From positions 62,001-126,000 of the forward strand of contig NZ_CZPZ01000035.1 in the NCBI RefSeq assembly GCF_001458775.1: DNA of 64,000 nt, in the 5' to 3' direction. Both the position numbers and the translations under genes were made by a program. Origin of the DNA: Candidatus Nitrospira nitrificans (GTDB taxonomy: Bacteria; Nitrospirota; Nitrospiria; Nitrospirales; Nitrospiraceae). The notes beneath the pieces are model-generated. The model was given only the letters and a program-made list of their open reading frames with translations. It searched no databases and was not told the origin of the DNA. Shown one piece after another: positions 25,482 through 35,059 of this stretch (position 1 is its first letter; each line of letters opens with the position of its first letter).

Positions 25482-27770
25482 TCAGTTTCCCTTCTCCACC
25501 TGAACGTCCAGCTCACCCCGCTGCTTCACCACATCCACCTGAACGCCCTGCCTCCCGCGTCGAAAAGCGAGATCGACGACCGCTTCACCCACATGCAACC
25601 GCTGTAGTTCCAATCGGTCGAGAAACTCGGGCAACAGCGGCCGGCTGATGCGGAGTCGCTTCTCGAACGCCTCCGGCGTCAAGCCGAGTAATGTCGTCAA
25701 GAGACACGGGAGCGTGCCGGAGGCCCAGGCCTGCGGATGGCAGGCAACAGGATAGTTGATCGGGATTTCATACTGCTCTCGGCCGAAGCCGCAAAAGAGT
25801 TCGGGAAGCTGATGCGCATGAAAATGATACGCCGCATCGAACAGTCCATGAAAAATCCGCAGCGGTTCCCGATCTTGTCCGTAGCGCCGGCATCCCGCCG
25901 CGACGATCGAATTGTCGTGCGGCCACACCGTGCCGAGGTGATAACTGATGGGGTTATAGGCGCGGGCCTTTGACGATAGGGTACGGACGCCCCATCCGCT
26001 GAACATGTCCTCGGCCATGAGCCGCTTGATCGTCCGCTCGGCTTTGTCCTGATCCGCGATGCCGGTCCACAGCGCCTGGCCTGGATTCGAGGAGACGACA
26101 GCAGCATGGCTCCCATCCGCCTGCAGAGCGAGCGCGTAGCAGCCTTCATCCTCCATCCAAAAGTCCAAGTTGAACCGCTCGCGCAGCCGCCTGGCTTCGC
26201 GAATCAAACGATCCGCCCGGTCACGATCGCCGGTCCGCGTGAGCAACCCCGCGATCCCGAGTTTCGCGGCATACCCATACCCCTGTACCTCAACCAACGC
26301 GAGCGGAGGCGCAGCGACTTTGCCCTCAGCGGTCACAATGGCGTCTCCCGAATCTTTCCATCCCTGATTGACCAACTTGTCTTTCGATCGGCTGGTATAG
26401 GCGAGATAGGCTTCTCCGTGCCGATCGCCGTAGGTATCCATCCAGGACAGCGCCCGGTCGATGGGAGCCCGCAATTCATGGAAGAGGCTCAGAGAACCGG
26501 TCCACGCCGCATGTTCCGCGATCAGCATTAAGAACAACGGCGTGGCATCGATCGTTCCGTAGAACGGCGTATGGGGGATCGCGTCCAGGTTCGCCATCTC
26601 GCCGACTCGTAGTTCATGAAGAATTTTCCCCGGCTGTTCGTCCCGCCATTGATCCTCTTTCGTGCCTTGATATTGTGCCAACAGGCGCAGAGTTTGCTCA
26701 GCGATCCTCGGATTGTAGGCCAACATTTGCCAGGCGGTGATCAGGCTGTCGCGTCCGAACAATGCGACGAACCAGGGCACTCCGGCCGCAAAGAACGTTT
26801 CGTTTCCCACGTGTGTGCGCAACACTCGCAGCCCTCGGAATGAGCGTTCCATGAGCTGATCGAGGGCCGAGCCGTTGGTGACTACCTGGGTGACATGCGC
26901 CATCCAGGCCTGCGTTTCCCGTTCGAGCCCGCTATCCAATCGGCTGAAGTCCGCGGGATCGGGTGTCGGACGGAGGGCGGCCGCCCTATCCTTGGATTCA
27001 CCGATGACCAAGGCGACCTCGATTCGCTGTTGGCCGCGGGGGCTCAAACGCACGACGAACTCCGCCGTCGTTCCATGACGCTTGTCGGGCGGCGGGTCGC
27101 AATAGGCCGTCACTGTACGGAAGATCCCGTCTTTGCCGTCATAGGATAAGCGCAACACCCCGCCTTTCCAGGACGGCGGATGGAGCGTGCCCAAGTGCTT
27201 GGACAAGAGGCCCCGAACCGCGAACAGATCCTCGAAGGCGGATTGAATTGTCAGCGTGACGGGAAACTCGAGAGTCTGAAGCGTGAAGTTCTGAATGAGG
27301 AGGCGATCGCGCAGCGCCGGAGTTTCGTTGTCGATGAGCCGCCGCCACGTGATGCCAAGCTCCTCCTCAATGAGAATGCCTCCGTCCGCCAGCTCGATTC
27401 TGGGGTTGGTCAACGTAAAGACTCCGATCGAGCCTTGAACCGACGAGGCCGACAGATGAGCCGGTTTCGTTCCCGCCAGCTCGATTTCATAGCCGTTCAC
27501 GTACCGGCAGTCGTGATAGTAGAGACCCATGCCATGTGAGTTTGCCAAGGGCACGTTTCCGTCCGGTCGCGCCACGAAAAAGACATTCTCGTTCTTGATG
27601 ACGATCGCGTCGGCCAGGCTGTCCGCCATGGCCGGGCGTGCTTTCGTGAGCGTTTCCTCTCGCCGATCGTCCTTGGATTCTGCAGCCTGTAACAAGGTAC
27701 CGGACCAGAGCGGCACGGTGGCCGGCCATACGAGAGAGAAACGAAGCAACGAGCGCCGATTGATCCTCAT
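25482..27770 (-). CDS. Exported amylo-alpha-1,6-glucosidase-like enzyme
   Basis: A 762-residue protein. The N-terminus MRINRRSLLRFSLVWPATVP with LLQAAES is a twin-arginine-type signal, fixed by AAGGAGGCGC before the ATG at 27770. A GDE_N_bis domain follows (KNENVFFVARPDGNVPLANS, GLYYHDCRYVNGYEIELAG), then a six-hairpin toroid glycosidase domain (FVALFGRDSLITAWQMLAYN, YGYAAKLGIAGLL, GTVWPHDNSIVAAGCRRYGQ). Exported members of this group are unusual among glycogen debranching enzymes, which are cytoplasmic. The gene is followed by the SemiSWEET. The longer frame to 27836 has no signal and is rejected. Confidence 0.85.
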   Translation of the reverse strand: MRINRRSLLRFSLVWPATVPLWSGTLLQAAESKDDRREETLTKARPAMADSLADAIVIKNENVFFVARPDGNVPLANSHGMGLYYHDCRYVNGYEIELAGTKPAHLSASSVQGSIGVFTLTNPRIELADGGILIEEELGITWRRLIDNETPALRDRLLIQNFTLQTLEFPVTLTIQSAFEDLFAVRGLLSKHLGTLHPPSWKGGVLRLSYDGKDGIFRTVTAYCDPPPDKRHGTTAEFVVRLSPRGQQRIEVALVIGESKDRAAALRPTPDPADFSRLDSGLERETQAWMAHVTQVVTNGSALDQLMERSFRGLRVLRTHVGNETFFAAGVPWFVALFGRDSLITAWQMLAYNPRIAEQTLRLLAQYQGTKEDQWRDEQPGKILHELRVGEMANLDAIPHTPFYGTIDATPLFLMLIAEHAAWTGSLSLFHELRAPIDRALSWMDTYGDRHGEAYLAYTSRSKDKLVNQGWKDSGDAIVTAEGKVAAPPLALVEVQGYGYAAKLGIAGLLTRTGDRDRADRLIREARRLRERFNLDFWMEDEGCYALALQADGSHAAVVSSNPGQALWTGIADQDKAERTIKRLMAEDMFSGWGVRTLSSKARAYNPISYHLGTVWPHDNSIVAAGCRRYGQDREPLRIFHGLFDAAYHFHAHQLPELFCGFGREQYEIPINYPVACHPQAWASGTLPCLLTTLLGLTPEAFEKRLRISRPLLPEFLDRLELQRLHVGEAVVDLAFRRGRQGVQVDVVKQRGELDVQVEKGN

Positions 27771-27951
27771 GGTGCGCCTCCTTCCGCCGTCACAATCATC
27801 GTGAGCTCGGCGGCACAGCTTCCTCCAGCGTTCCATGAACGCTTCTACTGCACCCGCCGATACACCGCTTCGACCTGCATGACCGAAGGTGCCTGCGGCC
27901 AGGTGGGCGGTGCATGATCCGGGCTTGCGCCATCCGCCGGAAGCAGCCCAG

Positions 27952-29319
27952 TCACTCTTGCGTTTTGTGACTTTTTTTCTTTGTCGCCCAATACAACCAC
28001 GCGTACCCCATTACTGCGGCCATCAGCGACGCCGCCAAAATTCCGACTTTGGCATCCGCGCGCAGCGGCGCTTCATCAAACGCCAAACCGGTCATAAACA
28101 GCGACACCGTGAAGCCGATCCCGCCGAGCATTGCGACGCCCATGAGATGCGACCAGGTGATGTCTTTCGAGATGGTGGCTATTCCGGTCTGAACGGCGAG
28201 CCAGGAGAACCCGGCGATCCCCGCGAGTTTTCCGATCACCAGTCCGCCCACGACGCCGAGCGTCACCGGACTAGCCGCCGCTTCTCGAAGCATCGAACCC
28301 GATAAGGCGACTCCCGCGTTAGCCAGCGCGAAGAGCGGCAGAACCAGGAAACTGACCCATGGATGGACGATGCGTTCCAACCGATCAAGCGGCGCTTCGC
28401 TCATCCGCGTGAGTTCCTCGATCTCTCCCAATACCGCCTCGGCCCTCTCTGTCGCGCCATGGCGGAGCGCTTCAGCAACATGATCCACGCGCTTCGCCGC
28501 CGAGGCGACGAACGTCTTGCGGGTGAACGGCGCGTGGGCTGGAATGAGCGCGCCTAAGATGACCCCGCCGATCGTCGCATGGACACCAGACTTCAAGACC
28601 GCCACCCAGAACAGAACGACAAGCATGAGATACACCGCAATAGTGCGCATCATCCCACCCTGGCGCATCGCCAGAAGGAGGCCGAGCAACAGCGCGGCCA
28701 GCGCCAGCGCAGGCGGCGAAAGATGCGCCGTGTAAAAGATCGCAATCACCACGATAGCCCCGATGTCATCGACGGTCGCCAGGGCGAGCAAGAAAATCCT
28801 GAGGTGAGGTGGAATGCGTTTTCCCAGGAGGGCCAGCACGCCGAGCGCGAAGGCAATATCGGTCGCCATCGGAATGCCCCACCCTCGGCTCCCTTCCCCT
28901 GAGGCGATCGACAGAAAAATGAGCACCGGGACAACCATGCCGCCGAGAGCCGCCGCAATCGGCAACGCCGCGTTTCGAGCGTCCGACAACTCGCCTCGAA
29001 CGAATTCCCGCTTGATTTCCAAACCAACGACAAAGAAGAAGCTCACCATCAGTCCGTCGTTGATCCAGTGCCGGAGATCTTCCGACAGCGAAAACCTTCC
29101 GACGCTCACCGTGATCATCGTTTCCTGGAATGCCTGATAAGACGCGTGCCACGGCGAGTTGGCCCATGTCAGGGCCGCCAGCGCGGCGATCAAGAGCGTG
29201 ACGCCGCTGACGACCTCATTGTGAATCACGTACTGGGCGGGCAAAAGGACGGTGCGGGAAACAGGCGAGCGTTTTGCCTGGATGGTTTGTGAGCCGATTG
29301 TCCATGGTGGAATTTTCAT
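27952..29319 (-). CDS. nhaA: Na+/H+ antiporter NhaA
   Basis: A 455-residue membrane antiporter exchanging Na+ or Li+ for protons. It has the NhaA core: GRFSLSEDLRHWINDGLMVS, FFFVVGLEIKREFVRGELSD, and the helix IV/XI assembly with PMATDIAFALGVLALLGKR and the ion-binding pair in ALATVDDIGAIVVIAIFYTA. The C-terminal WSHLMGVAMLGGIGFTVSLF is typical. An in-frame extension to 29559 (GTG) adds 80 residues not typical of NhaA; I place the start at the ATG at 29319, though its ribosome site is poor. The extension may be a leftover of another gene. Confidence 0.9.
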   Translation of the reverse strand: MKIPPWTIGSQTIQAKRSPVSRTVLLPAQYVIHNEVVSGVTLLIAALAALTWANSPWHASYQAFQETMITVSVGRFSLSEDLRHWINDGLMVSFFFVVGLEIKREFVRGELSDARNAALPIAAALGGMVVPVLIFLSIASGEGSRGWGIPMATDIAFALGVLALLGKRIPPHLRIFLLALATVDDIGAIVVIAIFYTAHLSPPALALAALLLGLLLAMRQGGMMRTIAVYLMLVVLFWVAVLKSGVHATIGGVILGALIPAHAPFTRKTFVASAAKRVDHVAEALRHGATERAEAVLGEIEELTRMSEAPLDRLERIVHPWVSFLVLPLFALANAGVALSGSMLREAAASPVTLGVVGGLVIGKLAGIAGFSWLAVQTGIATISKDITWSHLMGVAMLGGIGFTVSLFMTGLAFDEAPLRADAKVGILAASLMAAVMGYAWLYWATKKKSHKTQE

Positions 29320-30004
29320 GACGTCGCCTGCGGAGCCGGTGAGATCAGCGCACAGGACACGAGCAAGGCCGCCAGCTTTCAGCAGCTCCGCGACCCGACC
29401 TCCAAATCGGCTGAACTGCTCCTTCCGTTGTGGAGCGAGGGTGGCCATGAGTCCGATGGCCTCGCCGAACGGTTCATACACCTCGGTCGCTTGAAACAAT
29501 CGATGATGCCACAGTTGAGCGCCGAGCCACGAGGCGGCCGCTCCCAGCGCGTCCAGCACAACCTCGCCGAGGAGCGCGCTCAGAGGCGGCGCGCCCGCGG
29601 TCGTGGGTCAGCTTTGCAGTGCGCCCATCGACTGATCAGACCCCCCGCGCCGAGCAGCGCGAATGCGTCGACCATCCACGCGCTCCATCCCGGAAAACCG
29701 AATCGCCGAAACAAGAGCACCTCGATGCGACAAACGCAACAATGAGATAGAGGACACTAAACTGGCGCCAGCACGGAGCTCGACGACCTCGCTCATGCAT
29801 CGACCTAACCATGCGGCTCACACGTTCAGTAACTCGCACGTTCCCTAGCCTGTTAGTTCCGACTCGCGAATCGAAGGCCAAGATCATGGACGGGTATTCG
29901 GATTTCGCACTTCATGCCTACGGCGCAAGCCCTCACCCGAGGGCGCGTACAATTGATTGCAAACGATCGCACGAGTCTATTCTTCCCATGCGCGTGTGCG
30001 TCCA
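29320..30004. other. Region with possible degraded membrane-protein remnant
   Basis: About 685 bp. The minus strand holds the NhaA in-frame extension (codons to 29559). Upstream of it are frame-shifted hydrophobic stretches, for example FSVLYLIVAFVAS in one frame and RRFGFPGWSAWMVDAFALLG then GGLISRWAHC in another. These look like one former membrane protein broken by frameshifts. I cannot name it. No regulatory motif is supported. Confidence 0.35.
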
Positions 30005-31318
30005 TCATGGAGGCAGCCGTTCGTAAGTGGATTGCTCATCGGAAAAAATCACGGCGCCATAGATCAGATATCCATTGTACGCGCGGGCCGTTTCCCGCAC
30101 CCACCCCATGCTCAGCATCGTCAACATGGCGCAGCCCGCGATCACGATGAGGATTTTCTGACTCGCGCGATCCTGGCCGCTCATGACAGCGGTCGTCCAG
30201 GAGACAGGGCCGGCGAAGGAACGCAAGAAGAGAATCCAATTCAGCAAGCCGAAAAACACCAGCGCCGCGATCGCGAAATATTTGTTCGGCTGCATTTTTC
30301 CGAGGGGATTGATCGGGGCGTCGGTCAGTCGGGAGAGGAAGGGAACATGTTGCAGATGATACGGCATGGCGAAGACAAGCCAGGCGACGATGAGCACTGC
30401 CAAGGATACCGGAAGGATCATGCGCGCGACGCTTTCCGGCCCGCTACCCGAACGGACGGCGCGAAGAATGTATGAAGATCCGAGCACGGCGATCAGCCCG
30501 TAGAGCAGGGCGACCAGATCGAACAGCCATGAGCGCTCGCCGAGCATGAGCGTGTGGAAGGCCTGCGGTTCGGCGTATCGCACATGCAGTAAATATTGGT
30601 AGCCGATCATCGGCATGATCAGGAGCGCCCCGAAGCCGACGGCGAAGCACCAGCCGCCGGCCCAGCGATAAAAGCGGCGGTCTTCCTCTACCTGCGAGCG
30701 CAGGAACGCGACGCTGCACAAAGCCGCAAGGACAAACCCCGCCCAGGTCAAGTTTCCGAACCACCGATGGAGGTCGAGATCGATCATGGTTGGGTTCAAA
30801 ATATTGGCCCACGACGAGTCAAGAGGATGGGGCGTCAACATATAGGATGACGTGATATCGATGAAGAACATCGCGACCACCGCGCAGAGAGCGGCGAGCC
30901 AGCTGAATGCGAGATGAACGAGCCTGCGCCATCCCGCGGCAGCAGACCAAGCCCACAGGTAGTACCAGGCATAGGCGAAGACGGCCTCGCCCAGGAACAA
31001 TCCCGCTTCCAACACGAACGGCCAGAACATGATCCGAAAAATCTTGTGCCAAAACCGGGGCCAGAAAATATTGAGCGCGAAGATGAAGGATACCCCGAGA
31101 AACGAGATCATGGCGGTACACAACACCAGGGCGAATGCGATCATGTGCGCCAGCCTCCGATATCGAGGTTGATCCGTCGCATGCGCCAGCGTCGCCGCGA
31201 TGGCGCCGATGACCGCGCTTCCCACAACCAGCGTGGCGAACAGACTGTGGCTCAGTGCCACCGTGGCAATGGCAATGCGGCCGTAGAGCAGTGGGATGTT
31301 GAGGGGATCGAATTCCAT
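30005..31318 (-). CDS. Cytochrome bd-like quinol oxidase subunit I homologue (second of two)
   Basis: A 437-residue membrane protein with about nine helices, related to CydA. The first helix has RIAIATVALSHSLFATLVVG with a His at the haem-ligand position, and a later segment reads DLDLHRWFGNLTWAGFVLAA with a second His. The canonical quinol-loop motif GRQPW is absent; the equivalent place reads MGWVRETARAYNGY. It is therefore a bd-like protein and may not be a standard bd oxidase. It is 12 bp from the paralogous gene upstream. Together they end the ACIII locus, suggesting a joint terminal electron sink (inference). Confidence 0.8.
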   Translation of the reverse strand: MEFDPLNIPLLYGRIAIATVALSHSLFATLVVGSAVIGAIAATLAHATDQPRYRRLAHMIAFALVLCTAMISFLGVSFIFALNIFWPRFWHKIFRIMFWPFVLEAGLFLGEAVFAYAWYYLWAWSAAAGWRRLVHLAFSWLAALCAVVAMFFIDITSSYMLTPHPLDSSWANILNPTMIDLDLHRWFGNLTWAGFVLAALCSVAFLRSQVEEDRRFYRWAGGWCFAVGFGALLIMPMIGYQYLLHVRYAEPQAFHTLMLGERSWLFDLVALLYGLIAVLGSSYILRAVRSGSGPESVARMILPVSLAVLIVAWLVFAMPYHLQHVPFLSRLTDAPINPLGKMQPNKYFAIAALVFFGLLNWILFLRSFAGPVSWTTAVMSGQDRASQKILIVIAGCAMLTMLSMGWVRETARAYNGYLIYGAVIFSDEQSTYERLPP

Positions 31319-31330
31319 GCTGGTCCGAGG

Positions 31331-32590
31331 TTAAGGTTGAGATTTAGGCTGAGCCGGCGGGATCTCAACGTCGGCCTGCACTCCTCCTTGTCGATGCCGA
31401 TCGAGCGCCGGTTGCCTGGCCTCATCTTGGAGTGAGATCACGTGACGCACGGTGTCCGGACGGCGCGCCGTTTCCCGGATGGTACCCATCGTCAAGTATG
31501 TCAGCGCCGCAATGACCGCCAGAGCGGCTGAAAGGTATCGAATGAGCGGCCGTTGGTGTTGCTCCGGGGACGCCGCTTCCGCGAACAGGCCGCGGGCTCC
31601 GTACAGGGCCACGGCGCTCAGTACCACGAGTAAAAAGGTCCAGACGCGCCGGAGGTCCGGACGGCCGACGGACAGCACCATCGCGAGCGCCGATATGCCG
31701 GCTGCCACAACGGTCCACCGCATCGGTTTCCCGGCGGACCACGCATGGTGGAGCCACAGATGGCTGCCGAGGAATAACAACCCGATCAGCAGGAATTGAG
31801 CGTAGACCAACGGCTGATAGGGCCCCTGCGTCAGCTGTCGATAGGCTTCCGGCGCCGACGCGCTGATCGTGTTGGCGTAGAGCAGGCCGCTCAGAGGCTG
31901 AAGCATCAGCATGGTGAATCCGAGCAGCAGGCTCGCCTTCAACAGATGCGCATAGTAATCGGCATCCTCCCCTCGCGCGGCGGCGAGCCGCCACGCTGCA
32001 TACCCCGCCGTCACGTATCCGGCCATGACAAGATTTCCCAGAAAACGATGCACGACCAAGGGACCCCAGGTGGGGTTCGCGAGGCGGCTCCACGCGCCGT
32101 CGGCCCGTGGCGGCGTGAGCATGTACGATCCGATCCCGTCGAGCACGGCAACCCAGATGAGCATGAGCAAGGCGGCGAGGAATCCAAGCGCCCGATGAAT
32201 GCTCGGGCTTCTGGCACGCAAGGCATCCCAGTAGTGATAGTAGGGATAGAGCGCAAACAGCTGCAGGAGAAAGGCGCTCACCGCGACGAAGATCGGGTAG
32301 CGGAATCGGTTGAACAAGTGGGTGTTCGTCAACGGAAACAACCCGATGAACAGATCCACCATGATGACCGCCAACACCAAGCTCGCCGTATAGGTGACGA
32401 TCGTAAATCTGGTCATCGATCGGGCGGCCTCGAGCAACCAAGGGCGCGCCTCTCCCAGTGATTCGGCCAGCGGCGCGAGCATCATGAATCCGACGCCCAA
32501 ACCGGCGAGCAGGATGTGTAGGAGCGCGAACAGGCCCACCACGAGGCTGTTCCCGATCAGAGGAAATTCGATAGCAGGCAATGTCGGCAT
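31331..32590 (-). CDS. Cytochrome bd-like quinol oxidase subunit I homologue (first of two)
   Basis: A 419-residue multi-spanning membrane protein. It has FALLHILLAGLGVGFMMLAP with a His in the first helix and WGPLVVHRFLGNLVMAGYVT with another, as in its neighbour. The end reads LTYLTMGTIRETARRPDTVR in place of the CydA Q-loop motif, followed by a polar tail of about 50 residues. It shares length and topology with the 30005-31318 protein, so the pair may form a heterodimer like CydA/CydB. The spacer upstream (32591-32713) holds a TTTCAAG-type repeat. Confidence 0.78.
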   Translation of the reverse strand: MPTLPAIEFPLIGNSLVVGLFALLHILLAGLGVGFMMLAPLAESLGEARPWLLEAARSMTRFTIVTYTASLVLAVIMVDLFIGLFPLTNTHLFNRFRYPIFVAVSAFLLQLFALYPYYHYWDALRARSPSIHRALGFLAALLMLIWVAVLDGIGSYMLTPPRADGAWSRLANPTWGPLVVHRFLGNLVMAGYVTAGYAAWRLAAARGEDADYYAHLLKASLLLGFTMLMLQPLSGLLYANTISASAPEAYRQLTQGPYQPLVYAQFLLIGLLFLGSHLWLHHAWSAGKPMRWTVVAAGISALAMVLSVGRPDLRRVWTFLLVVLSAVALYGARGLFAEAASPEQHQRPLIRYLSAALAVIAALTYLTMGTIRETARRPDTVRHVISLQDEARQPALDRHRQGGVQADVEIPPAQPKSQP

Positions 32591-32608
32591 AGCAGCGTAT
32601 CTCGTTCA

Positions 32609-32712
32609 TGAGTTCCAAGTTTCACGTTCAAAGTTTCAAGTCATGCAGAAGACCTGAAACCTGAAACTTGAAACCGTTGGCCGGTACGCTTCACGATCGA
32701 CGTTTCACGTGG
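32609..32712. repeat. Intergenic heptad repeat, copy B
   Basis: The spacer between the ActDE-like gene and the bd-like gene is almost entirely repeat: AAGTTTCACGTTCAAAG and TTTCAAG units, then CCTGAAACCTGAAACTTG as their complement, then CGCTTCACG and ACGTTTCACG units like those of copy D. Confidence 0.75.
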
Positions 32713-32713
32713 A

Positions 32714-33727
32714 TTACGGTTGAGACAACGATTTGACATATCCGGCCACAGAGCGCCGTTCGCCGGCCGACAGCTCACCCTTGAACGGCGGCATCACATC
32801 CTTCCCCTCAACCGCGAGCCCATACGTCACCGTGTCGTAGATCGCGTCTTCGGACAATCGCTGCACATCCGGGTTGTGGAGATTCGTCGGCTTCTCCTTT
32901 AAGAATGGGACAACAGGACTAGTACCCATTCCATCTATTCCATGACAATGGGAACAATTGATGAGGAAAAGCCTGGCCCCCTCATCCTGGGCTGCCGGCG
33001 GGACGGCGTTGGGAGTGATCGAGCGGCTGTGGCGCGGCACGCTTCCCACGGGCGAATGGAGGCGCGGCGCTTCTTGTGGCTGATAGGACGGCTGCTCTTG
33101 CATGTCCCGCGAACAACCGGCAAAAGAGGTCAAGACGCACAACGCGGTTAACCCAACAATCCCGGTGGCGGCCCCTCCCTCTCCCACGGATGTCCAGCAA
33201 GCCGAGGCCTCTTGCTCCGACGACCGGATTTCCACCGCCCCGGCTCGCTGCAAGAGATCCCGAACCTGACTCACCCGATCCGGATCAATCGGTAGCGAGA
33301 CGACCAGCATGCGATAGCCGTCATCGATACGCGGATCGCGTTCGGCAATATGTCGATGGGCACGCCTGATACCGACGATCATCGTCACGAAAGTCGTCAC
33401 AATCGCGAGCAGCATCATCGTCTCATAAGCAATAATGGCAACTACCGGCACCGCAACGATCGGCTTGCCTCCCGTCATCAACGGATACAGGGCGGCGGTC
33501 CCACCCGCGAAGAAGACGCCCACGCCGATTCCAACGAGGCCGGCGATTATCGTCACGAGATACAGAGGCATGGCGCCGACGCGCGCCGACGCGCGCTCGG
33601 ACAAGGGCAACGGCGTCATGATCGACACCGCCTCGTCCGCAATGCCGGCCTCACGCAGCGATTGCATCAAGGACTCCGGCTTAACGTCCTGTTGAAAGAG
33701 CGCCGTCAGGTTGTCCCGGTCATCCAT
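32714..33727 (-). CDS. Fused ActD-ActE: DUF3341 membrane domain plus monohaem cytochrome c
   Basis: A 337-residue fusion. Residues 1-170 are an ActD-like (DUF3341) part: LFQQDVKPESLMQSLREAGI and two hydrophobic hairpins (LVTIIAGLVGIGVGVFFAGG, TMMLLAIVTTFVTMIVGI). Around 190-206 a second hydrophobic stretch ends LTSFAGCSRDMQEQP, which is the lipobox and start of a free-standing ActE. Then a class I cytochrome c has CSHCH at 258-262 and an axial-Met region (AVEGKDVMPPFKGELS). The lipobox Cys205 is therefore internal. The frame is open throughout. It overlaps the ActC gene by 8 bp. Confidence 0.85.
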   Translation of the reverse strand: MDDRDNLTALFQQDVKPESLMQSLREAGIADEAVSIMTPLPLSERASARVGAMPLYLVTIIAGLVGIGVGVFFAGGTAALYPLMTGGKPIVAVPVVAIIAYETMMLLAIVTTFVTMIVGIRRAHRHIAERDPRIDDGYRMLVVSLPIDPDRVSQVRDLLQRAGAVEIRSSEQEASACWTSVGEGGAATGIVGLTALCVLTSFAGCSRDMQEQPSYQPQEAPRLHSPVGSVPRHSRSITPNAVPPAAQDEGARLFLINCSHCHGIDGMGTSPVVPFLKEKPTNLHNPDVQRLSEDAIYDTVTYGLAVEGKDVMPPFKGELSAGERRSVAGYVKSLSQP

Positions 33728-35051
33728 GGTCGGAAGCGCGCACGCGCCCTTCTTTTTCTTCCCATACGGAAATAATCGGCACGAACTTGACCGCCAACAG
33801 ATAGAGGAGGATCGCCAGGGCCAACGATCCCAAGAGCATGGTCAGCTCTCCCCATGAGGGGAAATAGCTGCTCCAGTTGTACGGCAATCGTGGCCGTGCC
33901 AGCGGCGGCACGATGATCAACATCCGTTCGATATACATCCCGAGATTGATGCCGACGCCGATCAACATCATGCCGAGCGGCCACCGACGAAAGGCCGGCA
34001 GCGTCACGGTGCAGAGCGGAATCACATAGATCAGCACCAGCATCGTCCAAAAGGGCGCCGCATAGACGCCCGAGACGATTGCCGTGAGTATCGCCGCGTG
34101 GTCGGGAATCCGGCCATACCAGACGGTGAGCTGATCGGCAAAGTAGAGATAGGCGAGGCTCAGCGTCGTGACGACGAGCAGCTTCCCCATCTTGTCGAAA
34201 TGCTCCGGCCCGATGTAGGCCTCCAGCCGATAGGTGCGCCGCAGGAAGTACATGCCGATCACCACCATGCCGAGTCCTGAATGGACGGCGCCGATCACGA
34301 AATAGGGCGCGATGACCGTGGAATGCCAGCCCGGCACCAGCGACATGCCGAAGTCCCATCCGACGATCGAATGGACGGAGATCATCACCATCACAATCAG
34401 CGGCGTGATGATACGGATGGCGGTGTTGAGTATTTCCCATTCTTTCTGTGTGCCCTTCCATCCGAGGCAGAGCATCGCATACAACCGCTTGCGCCAGCCG
34501 CCGATCCGATCCCGCGCCAGCGCGAAATCAGGAATGAGCGGCAGGTAGAGATAGATGGCGCTGGATGTCGAGTAGGTAAACACGGCGACCGCGTCCCACA
34601 TGAGCGGAGACCGGAAGTTCGGCCAGATCTCCCGCTGATTCGGATAGGGGATCAGGTAATACCATCGCCACACGCGGCCCAAATGATAGAAGACGAAGAG
34701 CATGGCGATCGTGACCGAAATGATGGTCATCAATTCGGCAATGCGCGTGACCGGTCTCCTCCACTGCGCTTTGGTCAGCCGCAGCACGCCCGAGATGAAT
34801 GTGCCGGAATGGCTGACGCCGATCCAGTAGACGAACGACGCAATGAAGGCTCCCCAAAAGACCGGCGGATGCATATTCGTCCGTCCGATGCCGGCTTCGA
34901 TTTGGTAGGCCCACGCGCCTAAGCCGGCCGCCGCCATGACCGTCAGGACAACTACCAGTGACAGATAGCCGATACTCGCGCCGTGAAGCGGGGCGAGCAG
35001 ATCCCGATTGATCGTGGGCATGTCGGCGCACGTGGCTTGTCCCGTCGCCAT
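33720..35051 (-). CDS. ACIII quinol-site membrane subunit ActC (NrfD/PsrC family)
   Basis: A 443-residue NrfD-like integral membrane protein with about ten helices that hosts the quinol site in alternative complex III. The N-terminus GASIGYLSLVVVLTVMAAAG is followed by family motifs FWGAFIASFVYWIGVSHSGT, WRRPVTRIAELMTIISV and LGRVWRWYYLIPYPNQREIW. The end is acidic. The ATG follows CGAGGAGCG. It overlaps the ActDE gene by 8 bp, and a 238-bp repeat-bearing spacer separates it from ActB2 upstream. Confidence 0.9.
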   Translation of the reverse strand: MATGQATCADMPTINRDLLAPLHGASIGYLSLVVVLTVMAAAGLGAWAYQIEAGIGRTNMHPPVFWGAFIASFVYWIGVSHSGTFISGVLRLTKAQWRRPVTRIAELMTIISVTIAMLFVFYHLGRVWRWYYLIPYPNQREIWPNFRSPLMWDAVAVFTYSTSSAIYLYLPLIPDFALARDRIGGWRKRLYAMLCLGWKGTQKEWEILNTAIRIITPLIVMVMISVHSIVGWDFGMSLVPGWHSTVIAPYFVIGAVHSGLGMVVIGMYFLRRTYRLEAYIGPEHFDKMGKLLVVTTLSLAYLYFADQLTVWYGRIPDHAAILTAIVSGVYAAPFWTMLVLIYVIPLCTVTLPAFRRWPLGMMLIGVGINLGMYIERMLIIVPPLARPRLPYNWSSYFPSWGELTMLLGSLALAILLYLLAVKFVPIISVWEEKEGRVRASDHG

Positions 35052-35059
35052 CAGGAGTC

